A stretch of 64,000 nucleotides of DNA from JANRLJ01 sp033762735 (GCA_033762735.1 JANRLJ010000111.1:1-64000); one strand, 5' to 3'; positions 23,631-32,610 are shown, counted from the stretch's first letter. The notes: a model not told the origin generated them from the letters alone. Made by a program: numbers and translations.

Positions 23631-26516
23631 TTAAGGAATCACCACTGCACCGGACACCTGATAGCCGTTATTGACCAGCCCGCCGACGCTCAGCCCGCCC
23701 GGCCCGCCGGACTGCACCGCAACGTAAATCGTCCCTGACCCTAAGCCCAGCGGCAGGCTGATCTGGCAGGTTTGCGCTGGCGCGGCGCAGTTCAGATCGA
23801 GCGCTGAATGCCATTGCAGATAATAGGTGCGTGTGGCGTTGGCCGTCCCCACCCACACCGAGTAGCGCGAGACTCCAGCGGGCGCTGTCCAGCTGGCGTT
23901 GACCGTGCCACCCACGACCGACGCATTCAGGCCGCTGACGAGGGCGGGTGTGCCAAAGCTGAGCGTGAATGTGCCGTTGGTGCTGCCCCCGCCCCAGCCG
24001 TTGCCATAGGGGCCGCCGCTGCTGCATCCGCCCGCACCGCAGGCGTACACATAGACCTCATACGTCCCGTTGCTCAGCGCCAGCGGCAGAGTCAGCCCGC
24101 AGGTCGTGCCGTTACACAGGCTCGTCCCCGCCTTCTGATGCCATTGCAGATAGGCCGTTCCCCCGTCGGACTGGCGGCGCAGATAGACGTAAAAGCTGTC
24201 GCTGCGGGTGTCGTCGTTCCACTGAATCGAGGGGTTGCCCTGGTTGCCTGTGGCGCGGACGTTGGCGGGCACGGCGGCGTCGGGCACGGTATCCACGCGG
24301 AACTGCACCCCCGACCAGCCATTGCTGAACGGCCCGCCCGCGCTGAAGCCGCCCGCGCCATAGCCCTGCAGGAACAGGTAGTAATCGGTGTCGTCCTGCA
24401 AATCGAAGGGTGTTTGCCAGCGGCAGGTGGTGGCGGTGGCGCTGCCACAGAAGTCGGCGCGGGTGTACCACTGATCGATCAGCGCGGTGTAGTTGCCCGC
24501 GTCGAAGCGCGTTTTGTGGATGAGGAACACGCGCAGCTTATTGCTGTATTCCGCCGCGCCGGACAGCGTGATGGTGAAGCTCGGACGCAGCGTGTTCGTC
24601 CCGCTCGGTGTGCTCACCCCCGGTGGCAGCGGCGAGGGAGCATCGAACAGGAACACGCGCGGCCCGCCCCATACGTCCATCGTATTGGCGCGAACGTAAA
24701 CCACATGCCAGCCATCCGTCAGCCGCGCCGCTTCGTTCAGACTGGGCTGGTTGGTCGGTTCGACGGTGCAGGTGTTCCCGCTGCAATAGGTGCTCGCGGC
24801 CAGATTAGGCAGGTAGAAATAGGGCGTACTGGGCACGTCGCTGCGATAGACCAGCAGTTCATAGGTCGTCGCGCCGGGGACGGTCGTCCAGCTATAGCTC
24901 GGATTGCCGTAGGGCTGGCTGGCAGTGCCGTCGGGTGCGAGCGGAGTCGGCACGGTCAGGCATTCGGTCGCGGTGGGATTAATGTCTGTGCGGTAGCGGG
25001 CGCTGACGTTGTCCAGTTGCAGGTTGCCACCGCCGACCGTTTCCAGCGTAAGACTGAAGCGCACGTTCGCCCAGGCCGCGCTGTTCTTGCCGCGCACGAT
25101 GTAGGATTGCAGCGGCGCACTACCGGGAATGGTGAAACTACAGGTGATCGCCCCCTGATTGTTGATGCTGCTGCTGAGCTGCACGGACACCCGTTTGCTG
25201 TCGCTGCCCGCGTTGGCAAGCTGGAGATTGATCTCGAACGGCAGATTGACCGAGGCGCTGTAGGCCGCGTCCTGATATACCACTGCCGCGCTGGCCTCTG
25301 CCGTGCGGCGGAAGCCATACACACCGCTGCTGACCGCCGCCGTGATGCTGCCCGACGTTTGCCATGAAGTCGTGCCGCTGGTGAAGTCCCCGTTGCGGAT
25401 CAGGTTGGTATTGGCCCGGACGACCGGGTTGCTGGGCTGATTTTCGTGCGTGGCGATGAGGCGCTGTCCGACGGGCCAGTTGAAGACTTCGCTCACGGTG
25501 TAGCCTGCGAAGGCTACGTTTTGCAGCGTGTAGGCGTAGCCCGTCGGCACGGCAAAACGAGTATCCACCATGAACTGCTGACCGAAATTGATGTGCAGAT
25601 GCGGCCCGGTTGACCAGCCAGTGTTGCCCTGAATGCCGATGATCTGCCCGGCCTGCACCGGAACCGAACAGTTGGTCGTGGCGTAATTGGTCGTGCAGCC
25701 GTTTTTGATCCACTGCGGGACGCTGTTATAGGCCAGATGACCGTAGGTGCTGAATTCATTCGGCCCGTGCTGGATCACGACCGTGTTCCAGTACCACCAC
25801 GCTCCGGAGGCGTAGGTGTTCTGGGTATTGGTGTCGTTGATGTAGATGATCGTGCCGCTTTTGGCCGCGACGATGTTGGTGTTGTCGATCACAAAGTCAA
25901 TCTGCCCCGTGCCGTGATAGTTGTAGCTGCGCGTCACCATGCCGCCCGTGTTATGCTGCCAGGGCAGGCGGTAATCCGTCAGCGAGAGTGGGCCGTAGGA
26001 GTCAGCGCTGGCGACCGCTTCATAGGGTGACGGGTCAATCCGGTTGACCAGTCCGGGCGGGAAGCGATCAAACGCGGCGCTGTAAGCCGGGTCGCCGGGC
26101 AAGCGTATCGTCCACGTGCCATTTTCCAGAATGACCGGGACGACCAGCACACGACCAGGCATGGGTGCGCCCGTCGCTTCGTCCAGTGTGCGCACGTAGA
26201 GCACACCCGCGCCCGCCTTGTAGTCCACCGTCCGTCCGGCGATCTGGAGCGTAAAATTCACGTTCGGCAGGGCGCTGTACGCGGCGGCGGCCTGTGCGAA
26301 GGCTGTATCCAGCGCGGCGACCTCGGCGGGGCTGGCGGGTGAATCGAGCGGGGCATCGGGCGAAACGGCGAAGCTGCCGTTGATGAAGGTGTCGGTCGGG
26401 ACATCGCTTGGTGTCGCGGGCTGCCCCATGAGCATCAGCCCGGCGATTCCCCACATCGCGCCGATCAGGATGAGTGCGAGGCTGGCGCGCCCCAACTGTG
26501 GTAATCGGTTGTGCAT
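23631..26516 (-). CDS. Exported M23-type peptidase, paralogue 7: M23 + jelly-roll + units A-B-C-D
   Basis: This 961-residue protein has GGGGAAG ahead of the ATG and an N-terminal hydrophobic segment (ASLALILIGAMWGIAGLMLM) that may act as signal or anchor. An M23 (LytM-type) peptidase domain covers about 185-315. His201 and Asp207 lie in YNYHGTGQIDFVI, followed by STYGHL (His260) and GPHLHINFG with His306 and His308, so the metal and catalytic ligands are present. A jelly-roll domain of carbohydrate-binding type (about 370-485, NLIRNGDFTSGTTSWQ to GNLQLDNVSARY) leads to units A-D, ending GYQVSGAVVIP. M23 enzymes usually cut peptidoglycan cross-bridges or glycine-rich peptides. Here that could mean wall remodelling or cleavage of the Gly-rich neighbours; this last point is speculation. 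Confidence 0.9.
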   Translation of the reverse strand: MHNRLPQLGRASLALILIGAMWGIAGLMLMGQPATPSDVPTDTFINGSFAVSPDAPLDSPASPAEVAALDTAFAQAAAAYSALPNVNFTLQIAGRTVDYKAGAGVLYVRTLDEATGAPMPGRVLVVPVILENGTWTIRLPGDPAYSAAFDRFPPGLVNRIDPSPYEAVASADSYGPLSLTDYRLPWQHNTGGMVTRSYNYHGTGQIDFVIDNTNIVAAKSGTIIYINDTNTQNTYASGAWWYWNTVVIQHGPNEFSTYGHLAYNSVPQWIKNGCTTNYATTNCSVPVQAGQIIGIQGNTGWSTGPHLHINFGQQFMVDTRFAVPTGYAYTLQNVAFAGYTVSEVFNWPVGQRLIATHENQPSNPVVRANTNLIRNGDFTSGTTSWQTSGSITAAVSSGVYGFRRTAEASAAVVYQDAAYSASVNLPFEINLQLANAGSDSKRVSVQLSSSINNQGAITCSFTIPGSAPLQSYIVRGKNSAAWANVRFSLTLETVGGGNLQLDNVSARYRTDINPTATECLTVPTPLAPDGTASQPYGNPSYSWTTVPGATTYELLVYRSDVPSTPYFYLPNLAASTYCSGNTCTVEPTNQPSLNEAARLTDGWHVVYVRANTMDVWGGPRVFLFDAPSPLPPGVSTPSGTNTLRPSFTITLSGAAEYSNKLRVFLIHKTRFDAGNYTALIDQWYTRADFCGSATATTCRWQTPFDLQDDTDYYLFLQGYGAGGFSAGGPFSNGWSGVQFRVDTVPDAAVPANVRATGNQGNPSIQWNDDTRSDSFYVYLRRQSDGGTAYLQWHQKAGTSLCNGTTCGLTLPLALSNGTYEVYVYACGAGGCSSGGPYGNGWGGGSTNGTFTLSFGTPALVSGLNASVVGGTVNASWTAPAGVSRYSVWVGTANATRTYYLQWHSALDLNCAAPAQTCQISLPLGLGSGTIYVAVQSGGPGGLSVGGLVNNGYQVSGAVVIP

Positions 26517-26923
26517 GGCTTCCCCTGATAAAGCTGCCTGATATATCTCTTTGTGATATAAACCTTGCTTTGATTATACGCTTTCCAACGTTGTCGCAAC
26601 CCCCTTGATGACAACTTTTGTCAATTTATACCCAATTCAAGACAAACTTCTAACCGAATCAAAATGACACTTCCTGTAAGGCCTCGAATTTCTGGTAGGG
26701 GAGGGCTTCAACCCCCTAGAGAGGTGCATTTTTGTGTAAGTATTTTCGGACCTCCACAGTCGCCCTATCTTCACCACAATATAAGTGCCAGCTTAGAAAC
26801 CTCCCCCATCAACATCCATTCCCACCGTGCCAGCGTTGACGATGCTGAAGGTTCAGAACCACCCACGCCATCACTGCCGAGGACCTATCGTTATCGAGAT
26901 GACCGATGTTGGAGGTATGAAGC
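26517..26923. other. Divergent intergenic region (paralogue 7 / duplicated propeller protein)
   Basis: A strong TATAAT for paralogue 7 lies on the minus strand at 26573-26578, with a weak TTGCGA 15 bases upstream. Beside it are inverted arms TGACAA/TTGTCA (26607-26624 region), a possible operator. A hairpin with arms TAGGGG/CCCCTA (26696-26718) resembles the dispersed palindromes. A GGAGG ribosome site for the next gene is at 26911. Confidence 0.5.
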
Positions 26924-28996
26924 ATGTTGTTTAAGCGAGTTTCACCTATTCTGCTTTGTATGCTTGTGATGGCTGTGCTGGCGCTGGGAGTGGCGCAGGC
27001 ACAGGAAGACGCAGCCCCCACCCTGTACGCGACACTCAACCCGGCGGAACTGGACAATGACGCGCTTGTGCTGCTGGAAAGCGATTTCAGCGGCGCGGCC
27101 AGCACCTTCGGCGGGCTGACCGATGTGGTCGGCATCCAGAGTGTGTGGTTCGACAGCGCGGGCACGGCTTACGTCACCGTTGACGTAACCGCCGAAGAGG
27201 GCGCGATTTACGTCTATGAAGGGCTGGCGGGCGCCGAAGAAATGGCGCTGCCCGAACCCACCCGCATCATCAGCGGCGGCATGACCGGGCTGGCCGCGCC
27301 GAAAGGGCTGATCGTCAGCGAATCGCTGGGGCTGATTGTGGTCGCCAACAACGGTGGCAGCAATGTGCTGGCCTTCGCGCTGGATGCCGAGGGCGACGCC
27401 GAGCCGACCCTGACGCTGACCCCGGCGGCGGATTTCGGCGGCAGTGTGTGGGACGTGGCCTATGATGAAGCCACCGACGCGCTGTGGGTGGCCGGGACGA
27501 CCGGAGCGGCTTTTGTGTATGACGGCTTCTCCGAGGCGATGGGTATGGAAGGCCCCACGCGCACCATCGTGCCTGTGGGCGAAGACGGCCAGATTTCGAT
27601 CAACCTGCACGGTATCGTCTATGACGGCACGAGCGACACGCTGCTGCTTTCGGACGTGGGCGCGGCGGACAGCAACAGCGACGGCCAGTTGTTCGCGATT
27701 GCCGACGCCAGCAGCGCCGACGGTGAGGTGACGCCTGTAGTGCAGATCGGCGGCGACGAGTCGCTGCTGGGCAACCCGGTCGATATCGCCTATGACGGCG
27801 AAAACCTGATCGTGGCGGAAAAGGCCAACGACGCCATCCTGATTTACGAAGACTTCCTCAGCATGGAAGGCATGAACAACAGCGCGGCGACCACCGTCCT
27901 CGAAATCACCAAGCCGGAATCGCTGGCCTATGCAGGCGGCATGATGGGCATGGAGATGGGCGATATGGACGACGCGGAAGCCACGCCCGAATCCCCCGAA
28001 GCGACCGAAGAAGGCTCGGCGAACATGGACGAAGACACCATGATGGCCGCTTCCATGACCACCTTTGAATCGCTGTATGCCACGCTGAACCCGGCGGAAC
28101 TGGCGAACGATGCCATCACCGCCCTCACGACCGACATGAGCGGCGCGATCTTCAATGGCTTCACGGACATTGCCAACATTCAGAGTGTGTGGTTCGACAG
28201 CGCGGGCAACGCCTATGTCACGGTCGATATGAACGCGGACTCCGGCGCGGTGTATGTGTTCGATGGGCTGGCGGGCAGCGAGGGCATGATGGGCGCTGCG
28301 CCGATGCGCATGATCGGCGGCCAGAGCAACGCGGGGCTGGTCGCGCCCAAAGGGCTGATCGTGATCGAATCGCTCGACCTGATCCTGGTGGCGAACAACG
28401 GCCCGGCCAACGTCAAGGGCTTCAGCCTGATGGCGAACGGCGATGTTTCGCCCACCGTCTTCCTCCAGCCCTCGGTCGATTTCGGCGGCAGCGTGTGGGA
28501 TCTGTATTATGCCGAAGACATCGACGCGCTGTTCGTCGCCGGGACGACCGGGGCGGTCTTCGTCTATGACAACTTCTCGGCCAATCTGGGCAGCGGCGGC
28601 GTCACCCGCACGATTATCCCCGCCGACAGCAGCGGCGCACAGGTATCCATCAATCTGCACGGCATCGTCTATGACAGCCAGCGCGACCTGCTGCTGCTCT
28701 CTGACGTGGGCGCGGCGGACAGCAACAGCGACGGCCAGCTTTTCGCGCTGCCCAACGCCAGCACCGCTGATGGCAGCACTCGCTACATCGTGCGCTGGGC
28801 GGGCGACCAGACCATGCTCGGCAACCCGGTCGATATCGCCTTCGACGGCGAAAACCTGATCGTGGCGGAGAAGGCCAACGATGCCATTCTGGTCTTCGAG
28901 AACTTTGCAGGGCGCATCGGCCTGCGCAACGCTGCCGCCAATCAGGTGCTCAGCTTCACGAAGCCGGAATCCATCGCCTACGCCAGCGGCATGTAA
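26924..28996 (+). CDS. Exported propeller-like protein with an internal duplication
   Basis: This 690-residue protein has a GGAGG ribosome site 8 bases before the ATG and a signal peptide (ILLCMLVMAVLALGVAQA, cut before QED). The mature part is two homologous halves (about 33-345 and 385-690) with a 350-residue period, joined by an acidic Met/Glu-rich linker (about 343-375). Each half contains YATLNPAEL, SVWFDSAGxAYVTVD, APKGLIV, FGGSVWD, LFVAGTTGA-like strands, and DVGAADSNSDGQLFA. The last has a DxNxDG calcium-loop look. The repeated W/Y strands fit a six- or seven-bladed NHL/SMP-30-like propeller per half. The enzymatic function is unknown. It faces away from the exported-protein cluster. 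Confidence 0.8.
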   Translation: MLFKRVSPILLCMLVMAVLALGVAQAQEDAAPTLYATLNPAELDNDALVLLESDFSGAASTFGGLTDVVGIQSVWFDSAGTAYVTVDVTAEEGAIYVYEGLAGAEEMALPEPTRIISGGMTGLAAPKGLIVSESLGLIVVANNGGSNVLAFALDAEGDAEPTLTLTPAADFGGSVWDVAYDEATDALWVAGTTGAAFVYDGFSEAMGMEGPTRTIVPVGEDGQISINLHGIVYDGTSDTLLLSDVGAADSNSDGQLFAIADASSADGEVTPVVQIGGDESLLGNPVDIAYDGENLIVAEKANDAILIYEDFLSMEGMNNSAATTVLEITKPESLAYAGGMMGMEMGDMDDAEATPESPEATEEGSANMDEDTMMAASMTTFESLYATLNPAELANDAITALTTDMSGAIFNGFTDIANIQSVWFDSAGNAYVTVDMNADSGAVYVFDGLAGSEGMMGAAPMRMIGGQSNAGLVAPKGLIVIESLDLILVANNGPANVKGFSLMANGDVSPTVFLQPSVDFGGSVWDLYYAEDIDALFVAGTTGAVFVYDNFSANLGSGGVTRTIIPADSSGAQVSINLHGIVYDSQRDLLLLSDVGAADSNSDGQLFALPNASTADGSTRYIVRWAGDQTMLGNPVDIAFDGENLIVAEKANDAILVFENFAGRIGLRNAAANQVLSFTKPESIAYASGM

Positions 28997-29041
28997 GACG
29001 GTGGTCGTGCTCTAACCTATCAGCAGGGCGATTCCCGAAAG

Positions 29042-29075
29042 AACGATCAGGGCAGAGATGTGCTGATCGTTTTTT
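29042..29075 (+). terminator. Terminator of the duplicated propeller gene
   Basis: The arms AACGATCA and TGATCGTT, with inner GCA/TGC pairing, are followed by a run of six T. Confidence 0.85.
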
Positions 29076-29279
29076 GTTGGGTGAGTGCAGCAGTGTTTCT
29101 GCGCTTGGAACCACGTGATTGAGCGTTACGAAGAACATCAAGAGTAGCCAAAAGTGTAAAAATTTAATCAATCGTTATGAAAAGCTTCATTATTCCATTG
29201 CAATACCCCGTGCGACGGAGTATCATTTTTGGTAATGTATCTTTATTCACGCTATTCTTAATTGGAGAATTAGCAAGCA

Positions 29280-29549
29280 ATGTCGCAGGAGCAAGAGGAA
29301 TACGTCATGCAACTTATACAACAATGGCGCACCGCCACCATCCACCTCGATGAAATTCTGTACAATCCACCCGGCACCGTCAACAATGCTCCCCTTCCCC
29401 GTACCTATCTCCAGCAAATCCTGACCGTTGCAGAAGCGCTGGAAGCCATCCGGCCTGAGTTGGCCGCACAGGTACGCGCCGAATGTGAACACCTGGGCGA
29501 GGTTGTGCGCATCTGGGAACAGGTGTGGTGGCCGGGAACAGCCTCTTAA
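29280..29549 (+). CDS. Small uncharacterised protein, 89 aa
   Basis: This is a short, mostly helical, acidic protein (QEEYVMQLIQQWRTATIHLDE, LQQILTVAEALEAIRPEL, HLGEVVRIWEQVWWPG). It has no signal peptide, membrane segment or cysteine beyond one in AECEHL. The ATG is preceded by GGAGAA about 12 bases upstream. Codon use is like the neighbouring genes, which supports it being real. No family is recognised; it lies between a terminator and the M3 peptidase gene. Confidence 0.55.
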   Translation: MSQEQEEYVMQLIQQWRTATIHLDEILYNPPGTVNNAPLPRTYLQQILTVAEALEAIRPELAAQVRAECEHLGEVVRIWEQVWWPGTAS

Positions 29550-29662
29550 AAGGATGTTTTCTGCCCATAAACGCCTGATGGTCTGATTTGGTTCTTTCCT
29601 GACTGCGTTCGATGCGCCATCATGATGCGCTCGAACGACAAGTGAAGAAGGAGTCACCAACC

Positions 29663-31372
29663 ATGTCGCTGGCGCTGCCCTCCCATGCAGAAGATGTGAA
29701 GCACTGGCAATGGGAACAATTTGAGCCGTTTTACGCCGAACTTCAAACCCGTACACTTTCCGCAGATGGCGTACAACAATGGCTGAAGGATTGGTCACAG
29801 CTTTCCAATCTGCTCTCAGAAGTGTTCGCCCGCGCCCGGTTGGCGAATACGCAGAACACGGCGGATGAAGAAGCCGAAGCCTATTTAAAAAATCTGCTGG
29901 TCACGATTTTTCCGCCGATGTCCAAAGCGGAAAACGCGCTGAACAAAAAACTGCTGGAAAGCGGTTTCCAGCCGGACGGGTTTGAAGTCCCCCTGAAGAA
30001 TATCCGCGCCGACTTTGATTTATTCCGCGAAGAAAACTTAGAACTGCTCACCCGCACCCAGGCGCTTGGCATGGAATATGGCAAGATCACCGGGGCGCAG
30101 ACCGTCACCTGGAACGGCGAGGAAGTCACGCTTCAGGAACTTCAGAAAGTGTATGAGGATCAGGATCGCGCCACCCGCGAACGCGCCTATCGGTTGAGTG
30201 TGGACGCCTGGCTGAAGAACCGCGAGGCCATCAACGACGTATGGATGAAGCTGTTCCAGGCACGCCAGCAGATCGCGGCCAACGCCGGGATGAACAACTT
30301 CCGCGAGTACGTCTGGATGCAGCGCAAACGCTTCGACTATACGCCCGATGACTGCGCCACCTTCCATAACGCCATCGAACAGGTCGTCGTCCCGGCTGCC
30401 CAGCGCATTCTGGAAAAGCGCCGCACCGCACTTGGTTATGACACGCTGCGCCCCTGGGATTTAAGCGTTGATCCCGAAGGACGCCCGCCGCTGCGCCCGT
30501 ATGAAACGCTGGACGAATTCGAGGAAAAGGCCGAGATGATTTTCCGCCGGGTCGATCCCAGAATCGGCGATTACTTCGCCACCATGCGGCGCGAACGCCT
30601 GCTCGATCTGCCCAATCGCAAGAATAAGCGCGTCGGCGCATACTGCACCCGCTTCGCCACCGCGCAGCGCCCCTTTATCTTTATGAACGCCGTCGGCACC
30701 CAGGGCGACATCCGCACGCTGCTGCACGAGGCCGGGCACGCCTTTCATGGCTTCGAGGTCGTCAGGCTTCCCTATGCACAGCAGCAGGGCTATCCCATCG
30801 AATTCGCCGAGGTCGCCAGTATGAGCATGGAACTGCTGGCCGCGCCCTATCTCACGCAGGACGAAGGGGGATTCTTCTCGCCTGAGGAAGCAGCCCGTGA
30901 CCGCATCCTGCATCTGGAAAAGATCGTCCTGTTCTGGCCGTATATGGCGGTAGTGGATGCCTTCCAGCAGTGGGCGTATACCCACAACGACGCGGCGCTT
31001 AACCCGGCGGAATGTGACGCCGCGTGGGGCGAGTTGTGGACGCGCTTCCAGCCGGGCGTGGATTACACTGGGCTGGAAGACTATCGCGTAACGGGATGGC
31101 ATCGCAAGCAGCACATCTTCCTCTATCCGTTCTACTACGTCGATTATGGGCTGGCGCAGTTGGGCGCGGTGCAGGTATGGGCCAACGCTCTGCAAGATCA
31201 GGCGAAGGCGGTCGAGCAGTATTTACATGGGCTGTCGCTGGGCTATACCGCCTCGCTGCCGCAGCTTTATGCCGCGACGGGCGCGACTTTCGCCTTCGAC
31301 GTGGACACGATGGGCAAGGCGGTCGAACTGATCGAGGGCACCATCAGCGACCTCGAACGCCAGTTGGCGTAA
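29663..31372 (+). CDS. M3-family oligoendopeptidase (PepF-like)
   Basis: This 569-residue cytoplasmic zinc peptidase cleaves short peptides. The start at 29663 (MSLALPSHAEDV) follows GAAGGAG; an upstream in-frame start adds 17 unlikely residues. The zinc motif HEAGHAFH has His355, Glu356 and His359, and the third ligand region is EFAEVASMSMELL downstream. The helical N-terminal lobe and the segment RGTS-like GAYCTRFATAQRPFIFMNAVGT before the zinc site are typical of M3B oligoendopeptidases. There is no signal peptide. A hairpin at 31390-31411 follows. The likely role is peptide turnover in a protein-degrading heterotroph. Confidence 0.93.
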   Translation: MSLALPSHAEDVKHWQWEQFEPFYAELQTRTLSADGVQQWLKDWSQLSNLLSEVFARARLANTQNTADEEAEAYLKNLLVTIFPPMSKAENALNKKLLESGFQPDGFEVPLKNIRADFDLFREENLELLTRTQALGMEYGKITGAQTVTWNGEEVTLQELQKVYEDQDRATRERAYRLSVDAWLKNREAINDVWMKLFQARQQIAANAGMNNFREYVWMQRKRFDYTPDDCATFHNAIEQVVVPAAQRILEKRRTALGYDTLRPWDLSVDPEGRPPLRPYETLDEFEEKAEMIFRRVDPRIGDYFATMRRERLLDLPNRKNKRVGAYCTRFATAQRPFIFMNAVGTQGDIRTLLHEAGHAFHGFEVVRLPYAQQQGYPIEFAEVASMSMELLAAPYLTQDEGGFFSPEEAARDRILHLEKIVLFWPYMAVVDAFQQWAYTHNDAALNPAECDAAWGELWTRFQPGVDYTGLEDYRVTGWHRKQHIFLYPFYYVDYGLAQLGAVQVWANALQDQAKAVEQYLHGLSLGYTASLPQLYAATGATFAFDVDTMGKAVELIEGTISDLERQLA

Positions 31373-31389
31373 AAAAGGCATTTTCCACC

Positions 31390-31411
31390 GGGGCACAGCC
31401 GCCTGTGCCCC
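31390..31411 (+). terminator. Hairpin after the M3 peptidase gene
   Basis: The 9-base arms GGGGCACAG and CTGTGCCCC surround a CCGC loop. The pyrimidine-rich tail has no clear U-run, so termination is only probable. Confidence 0.45.
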
Positions 31412-31529
31412 GCTTCTCCCCTCCTTGTGCGTATTTGAAAGTCCTCTACAATAGCAAACGGTTGCGAAGGGGTCACAAGAAGACACCTGCGACCTTTGAC
31501 GGTGCTCAACACAAAGGACACAATCCCCT

Positions 31530-32573
31530 ATGGAGTATCGCAATTTCGGGCGTACAGGCGTCAAGGTCAGCCCGCTCTGTCTCGGCTGCATGAATTTTGG
31601 CGGGCGCACGGACGAAGCCACCGCGACCGAGATCATCCACACCGCGCTGGACAGCGGCCTCAATTTCGTGGACACGGCCAACGTCTATGGGCACGACCCC
31701 GCCGATCATTATGTCGGGCGTGGCCGCAGCGAAGAAATCGTCGGCAGGGCGCTCAAGGGAAAACGCGGTGACGTGTTCCTGGCGACCAAGATGTATTTTC
31801 CGATGGTGCGCGATATGCGCTTGATGGGCAGCAGCCGCCGCAACATCATCGCGGAATGTGAAGCCTCGCTGCGCCGCCTGCAAACCGACTATATCGACCT
31901 GTACCAGATGCACCACCCCTCCAACGAAGTCCCGATTGATGAGACGCTGCGGGCGCTGGATGACCTTGTTCGGTCGGGGAAGGTGCGCTACATCGGCAGC
32001 AGTTCGTTCGCCGCGTGGCAGTTCGTGGAGTCACTGTGGGTGGCGAAGGAATATGGCCTGAACCGCTTCGTCTGTGAGCAGCCCGCCTATCACCTGCTTG
32101 ACCGCCGCCTTGAACGCGAGTTCGTGCCAATGGCGCAGACTTATAACATCGCCATTATCCCCTGGTCGCCGACGGCGGGCGGCTTCCTGAGCGGGAAGTA
32201 TCGCCGGGGCGAACCGGTGCCGCTGGATTCGCGCTTTGCCGTGTTCTGGAAAGGCCAGGCCGAGCGGCTGACCGACCCGATCTTCGATGTGCTGGAGGCA
32301 CTGGAAGCGCTGGCGACGGAAAAAGGCTGTTCGGTCTATCACCTGGCGCTGGCCTGGTGCGCCCAGCAGCCCGGCATCACCAGCCCGATCATCGGCCCGC
32401 GCACGGTGGAGCAGTTGACCGACTCGCTTAAGGCGCTGGAGGTCGTGCTGACCGAGGACGACCTGAACCGCATCGACCAAATCGCGCCGCCGGGACGAGC
32501 CACGCTGCCCTATTACGGCTATGATGGTTTCGCCTGGGTGCCCTGGGGACCGCATCAGTCGCAGTGGGTGTAG
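31530..32573 (+). CDS. Aldo/keto reductase
   Basis: This 347-residue NADPH-dependent oxidoreductase of the AKR TIM-barrel family has AAAGGA before the start. The catalytic tetrad is readable: Asp48 and Tyr53 in FVDTANVYG, Lys87 in FLATKMYF and His128 in YQMHHP. The C-terminal cofactor region IIGPRTVEQLTDSLKAL is also typical. The start MEYRNFGRTGVKVSPLCLG resembles the YajO/PdxI or Kv-beta-like branch. Substrate cannot be assigned. It stands alone, with a terminator directly after it. Confidence 0.93.
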   Translation: MEYRNFGRTGVKVSPLCLGCMNFGGRTDEATATEIIHTALDSGLNFVDTANVYGHDPADHYVGRGRSEEIVGRALKGKRGDVFLATKMYFPMVRDMRLMGSSRRNIIAECEASLRRLQTDYIDLYQMHHPSNEVPIDETLRALDDLVRSGKVRYIGSSSFAAWQFVESLWVAKEYGLNRFVCEQPAYHLLDRRLEREFVPMAQTYNIAIIPWSPTAGGFLSGKYRRGEPVPLDSRFAVFWKGQAERLTDPIFDVLEALEALATEKGCSVYHLALAWCAQQPGITSPIIGPRTVEQLTDSLKALEVVLTEDDLNRIDQIAPPGRATLPYYGYDGFAWVPWGPHQSQWV

Positions 32574-32578
32574 CAAAG

Positions 32579-32610
32579 CAAAGGGGACAGCGCGTCCCCT
32601 TTATTTTTTG
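32579..32610 (+). terminator. Terminator of the aldo/keto reductase gene
   Basis: The arms AAAGGGGAC and GTCCCCTTT surround a 5-base loop and are followed by ATTTTTTG. Confidence 0.9.

Noticed and set aside
11497..26000. Long plus-strand open frames opposite the exported-protein genes (such as 13594-14898, 19930-21333, 22189-23319, 23808-25367)
   Set aside because: They are rich in Arg, Gly, Val and His as expected for antisense of GC-rich genes, show no domain or ribosome site, and the minus-strand genes have clear signal peptides and motifs.
26942..28660. A 572-codon minus-strand frame opposite the duplicated propeller gene
   Set aside because: It is the mirror of a GC-rich coding frame, rich in His/Arg/Gly, and the plus-strand gene has a GGAGG site and signal peptide.
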